From the NCBI GenBank assembly GCA_024698715.1, contig JAILRA010000033.1:40980-104979 (forward strand): a stretch of DNA of 64,000 nt, written 5' to 3'. The stretch is from Lachnospiraceae bacterium (GTDB taxonomy: Bacteria > Bacillota > Clostridia > Lachnospirales > Lachnospiraceae). The first letter of the stretch is position 1; every line of letters begins with the position of its first letter. The notes below the pieces were generated by a model. That model was not told the DNA's origin, did no database searches, and worked only from the letters and a program-made list of their open reading frames with translations. Positions 61,170-64,000 of this stretch are shown in pieces. Made by a program: the position numbers and the translations under genes.

Positions 61170-62207
61170 ATGAGTATCATAAAGTTATACACGGAGGATT
61201 GCGATCCGGGTGTCACTTTGATATCCAATGTTTTTATCGATTATTATCTGAAAGATGCAAATGATGCACAGTTAAAAATATATCTGTATCTGATTCGACA
61301 CATAAGTAATCATAAACCATTTGAAATATCAAATATCGCAGATGAATTCAATTTTACGGAAAGCGATGTTATGCGTTCCTTAAAGTACTGGGAACAGAAA
61401 CAGATCCTTTCACTTGATTACAATTCATCGAATACTCTTACCGGCATCGAACTTCATAACGTGGATGAGGAGCTTATAAATCCGAGAGATAATGTTCACA
61501 TGTTTGCGGTTCCTTCGTTCAGGGAAAACGAATCGGCTGAGAATGCCAAAAATCCTTTCCCCGAAACCAAATTCACCGCTACCGATCTTTTGGAGATGTC
61601 CAAAGATGAAAACTGGCTTACCATAAAGAGCATCGCCGAAAGTTATCTCGAAAGAACGCTTTCCGCCAATGATCTGCAGGTTCTTGCCCATATATACAAA
61701 GACTTTGATTTTAAACCGTCGGATGTGGATTCTCTCTTTGAGAAATGTCTGACTCAGGGCAAAAAATCAATGCGTTCCATCAAGAAAGTCGCCGAGGAAG
61801 AATATGCTTCAAATATCATAAATCCTTCCGTCAACGCGATCATGAACGCACTGGGCACTAACGGCGCACCGTCACAGGAAGAACTGTCCTATATTAACAG
61901 ATGGCTTTCCGAAATGAACCTGGAACTCATCCTGGAAGGATGCAGAAAAGCGAAGATGTCCACATCGGGCAACCGCATAAAATATGCCAACGGTATCTTC
62001 AATAACTGGAAGTCCGAAGGTATAAAGACCATAGATGATATGGCAAAGGCCGAAGAATCCTACAGAATGAACAGGGATCTGCCGAAGAAGCAGCCTGTTT
62101 CTTCCAAACAGAATACCAGATCATCTTCTTCAAACGATATTTACAAACAATACAAACACGGAAATTACGATTTCGATGCACTGGAAAGGGAAATCCGTTC
62201 CAACTGA
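61170..62207 (+). CDS. DnaD domain replication initiation protein
   Basis: 345 residues. The N-terminal 110 residues form the DnaD-type winged helix (LYLIRHISNHKPFEISNIADEF, FTESDVMRSLKYWEQ). The DnaD/DnaB_2 C-terminal domain is at about 215-300, with the YANGIFNNWKSEGI signature at its end. A disordered Ser/Lys/Asn tail follows. In B. subtilis, DnaD and DnaB cooperate with DnaI to load the replicative helicase. The DnaC-type loader gene follows 87 bases downstream, as in other clostridia, so the two make a helicase-loading unit. Confidence 0.93.
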   Translation: MSIIKLYTEDCDPGVTLISNVFIDYYLKDANDAQLKIYLYLIRHISNHKPFEISNIADEFNFTESDVMRSLKYWEQKQILSLDYNSSNTLTGIELHNVDEELINPRDNVHMFAVPSFRENESAENAKNPFPETKFTATDLLEMSKDENWLTIKSIAESYLERTLSANDLQVLAHIYKDFDFKPSDVDSLFEKCLTQGKKSMRSIKKVAEEEYASNIINPSVNAIMNALGTNGAPSQEELSYINRWLSEMNLELILEGCRKAKMSTSGNRIKYANGIFNNWKSEGIKTIDDMAKAEESYRMNRDLPKKQPVSSKQNTRSSSSNDIYKQYKHGNYDFDALEREIRSN

Positions 62208-62294
62208 TCGGGATAAACAGATAAAACTGCAGGTTTTGCCATATTTATGCGGCACTGTTCCGATTGAAAGATCGGTTTCAAAAAGGAGTCAGTC

Positions 62295-63257
62295 TTGTCA
62301 CTTACAAAAGACCAAATTGATTCAATAATGCATGAATACGACCAAAGACAGATGGATCGTCACCGTCTTATTGAACAGAGAAAAAAAGAAATAAACGAAA
62401 AATTACCCGAATATAAAGAAATAGACAATCAGATAGCATCCGAGAGCGTTAAAGCCGGCATAGCTGCAATTTCCGGCAACTCTCAGGCCGACATCAGAGA
62501 CAGACTCGATGAACTTCAGAGAAAGAAAAATCTGCTTCTTACCCAGAACGGTTTTTCGATCAATTATCTTAACCCTCCTTACAAATGTCCTTACTGCAGG
62601 GACACGGGTTATGTGGGAAGTGAGATCTGTCACTGCTTCAAACAGGCTATCCTCGACGGAACATATCAGAATCCCGACGCAAATACCCTGCGTAAAGAAG
62701 AAACATTTGATACGGTTTCCTATGAGATACAGTCCGGCGAAGACTTAACCTGTTTTATGAAAGCAGACAAAGCCTCAAGAAATTTTGTTTCCCTTTTTGA
62801 CAAGGAAAACAAAAATATTCTTTTCAAGGGCAATCCGGGAACCGGCAAATCCTTTTTGTCCAATTGCATAGCAAACGAGATCATCAAAAAAGGATATTCT
62901 GTTATTTACTCATCTTCTTCCACTCTTTTTGAAAGAATATCTTATTATAAATTCAGCAAAGAGAAATCCGCGCTGGATAACCCTATGGATGATATATATA
63001 ACTGCGATTTGTTAATAATCGACGATCTTGGTTCGGAATTCACCAATCAGTTTGTAAATGCCGAACTTTTTTCCATTGTCAACGAAAGGTATTTAAGAAA
63101 AAGATCAACGATCATATCCACGAATCTTGATTTTAAAGACATAAGTTTAAGATATACCGAGCGGACTTTCTCGAGGATCTATTCCAACTACGACACATAC
63201 AATCTCTCCGGAAACGACGCCCGTATCTATAAAAAAAGAAATGAAAACAGAAAGTGA
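62295..63257 (+). CDS. DnaC/DnaI-type helicase loader
   Basis: 320 residues. N-terminal helical part (1-80) with a Gln/Arg/Lys-rich start, then a zinc-like cluster CPYCRDTGYVGSEICHC (Cys98, 101, 112, 114), and an AAA+ domain with Walker A FKGNPGTGKSFLSN, Walker B LLIIDDLGSEF and sensor IISTNLDF. It loads the replicative DNA helicase onto single-stranded DNA. It starts with TTG, six bases after AAGGAG, a rare start here. The PRPP synthetase gene begins 11 bases after its stop. Confidence 0.93.
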   Translation: MSLTKDQIDSIMHEYDQRQMDRHRLIEQRKKEINEKLPEYKEIDNQIASESVKAGIAAISGNSQADIRDRLDELQRKKNLLLTQNGFSINYLNPPYKCPYCRDTGYVGSEICHCFKQAILDGTYQNPDANTLRKEETFDTVSYEIQSGEDLTCFMKADKASRNFVSLFDKENKNILFKGNPGTGKSFLSNCIANEIIKKGYSVIYSSSSTLFERISYYKFSKEKSALDNPMDDIYNCDLLIIDDLGSEFTNQFVNAELFSIVNERYLRKRSTIISTNLDFKDISLRYTERTFSRIYSNYDTYNLSGNDARIYKKRNENRK

Positions 63258-63267
63258 GGTCACCGCA

Positions 63268-64000
63268 ATGCCCGAAAAGCATGACGAAATTCGTGATTTG
63301 AATACCATTCCGGTAGGTTCTTTGGGACTCATTCCTTTGGAAAGCTGTAAGGAACTGGGAGCAAAGATCAATGATTATCTGGTTAAATGGAGAAGAGAAC
63401 GTGAACACCAGCACAAAGATTCCCTTCCTTTTGACGGATATGAAAGAGACTGCTATATTCTCAGTTCAAGAACACCCCGTTTCGGTACAGGCGAAGCAAA
63501 GGGAGTTATCGACGAATCGATCAGAGGATACGATCTGTACTTTTTGGTAGATGTCTGCAATTACAGCCTGACATACAAACTTCGCGGACAGATCAATCAT
63601 ATGTCACCCGATGACCATTATCAGGATCTTAAAAGACTTATCGCGGCTGTAGGCGGAAAAGCAAGAAGAATAACCGTCATTATGCCTTTCCTTTATGAGA
63701 GCAGACAGCATAAACGTACCGCAAGAGAATCTCTTGACTGTGCTCTCGCACTTCACGAACTCTGCAATATGGGTGTGGACAATATAATCACCTTCGATGC
63801 GCATGACCCCAGAGTCCAGAACGCCATTCCTTTAAACGGATTTGAGACCGTTCAGCCCACATATCAGTTTATCAAAGGGCTAGTAAAGAACGTTCCCGAC
63901 ATCAGATTCGATGCCGATTCAATGATGTGCGTAAGCCCCGATGAAGGAGCAATGTCACGTGCAATATATATGGCCAACATCCTCGGCATAGAAATGGGAA
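63268..64000 (+). CDS. prs: Ribose-phosphate pyrophosphokinase, truncated by the window edge
   Basis: The first 244 codons are visible and the frame runs off the right edge. Signatures: LSSRTPRFGTGEAKGVI (nucleotide site), VIMPFLYESRQHKRTARESL (the catalytic flexible loop, in a divergent RQHKR form) and DNIITFDAHDPRVQNAIP (the PRPP-synthase signature with the D-x-H metal motif). It makes PRPP from ribose-5-phosphate and ATP for nucleotide, His and Trp synthesis. The longer clostridial form has an N-terminal extension of about 60 residues, as here. GAGGT lies before the ATG at 63268; an in-frame ATG at 63241 lacks a ribosome site. Confidence 0.92.
   Translation, partial: MPEKHDEIRDLNTIPVGSLGLIPLESCKELGAKINDYLVKWRREREHQHKDSLPFDGYERDCYILSSRTPRFGTGEAKGVIDESIRGYDLYFLVDVCNYSLTYKLRGQINHMSPDDHYQDLKRLIAAVGGKARRITVIMPFLYESRQHKRTARESLDCALALHELCNMGVDNIITFDAHDPRVQNAIPLNGFETVQPTYQFIKGLVKNVPDIRFDADSMMCVSPDEGAMSRAIYMANILGIEMG

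Noticed and set aside
63133..63414. Minus-strand ORFs under the loader and prs genes
   Set aside because: They overlap genes with strong family matches on the other strand and have no ribosome sites.

Overview
The window looks like chromosomal core DNA of an anaerobic, Gram-positive clostridium, most likely a Lachnospiraceae member close to Butyrivibrio. That rests on family recognition: DUF4250 and DUF6106-like proteins, the glgC-glgD-spoVG order, a dnaE-pfkA pair, a DnaD plus DnaC-type loader pair, a BadF/HgdB-type pair resembling plasmalogen synthesis genes, moderately low GC, and near-consensus sigma-A promoters with AGGAGG-type ribosome sites. I see no phage, transposon, CRISPR array, tRNA or rRNA. 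Almost everything from 3.4 to 59.1 kb is on the minus strand; everything from 59.5 kb to the right edge is on the plus strand.

Layout. 0-3.4 kb: a small membrane protein, then an MBOAT acyltransferase with an SGNH-like partner, probably acylating a surface polymer. 3.4-6.9 kb: rarA, a DUF4250 protein, a divergent MurD and an MgtC protein, read from one promoter at about 6.93 kb. 7-10.4 kb: a CYTH protein, an unusual ClpX and an HtrA protease. 10.5-18.6 kb: surface polysaccharide genes (phosphohexomutase, three glycosyltransferases, a polyprenyl-phosphate sugar transferase and an LCP ligase); five of them form one operon between a promoter at 18.62-18.65 kb and a terminator at 11.74 kb. 18.7-23.1 kb: a three-gene operon encoding a 1106-residue rubredoxin / acidic repeat / degenerate glutamate-synthase-like protein and two small membrane proteins. 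23.2-34.3 kb: housekeeping genes (truA, proC, a DtxR-type regulator, an aldo-keto reductase, an ABC exporter, an RNA methylase, pfkA, dnaE). 34.4-38.6 kb: murA, an M23/LysM/G5 peptidase and a tail-anchored coiled-coil protein. 38.6-40.8 kb: a possible small RNA and a LacI-like/GGDEF sensor.

40.9-49.3 kb: a dGTPase-family HD protein, then the metabolic cassette of most interest. An adenylation-carrier-reductase enzyme lies upstream of a double BadF/DUF2229 protein and an HgdB-like protein, which together match the architecture of the anaerobic plasmalogen (PlsA-type) system. 49.4-59.1 kb: amidohydrolase, lspA, asnA, mfd, pth, a small GC-rich ORF, spoVG, glgD, glgC. 59.5-64 kb, plus strand: murC, an intergenic region with DnaA-box-like sites, a DnaD-domain protein, a DnaC-type loader and a truncated PRPP synthetase.

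The observations I rate highest are the putative ether-lipid cassette with its own carboxylate-reductase-like enzyme, the rubredoxin/disordered/pseudo-GltS protein, the DnaA-box-like cluster ahead of the helicase-loading genes, and the ClpX that lacks the RKH loop.
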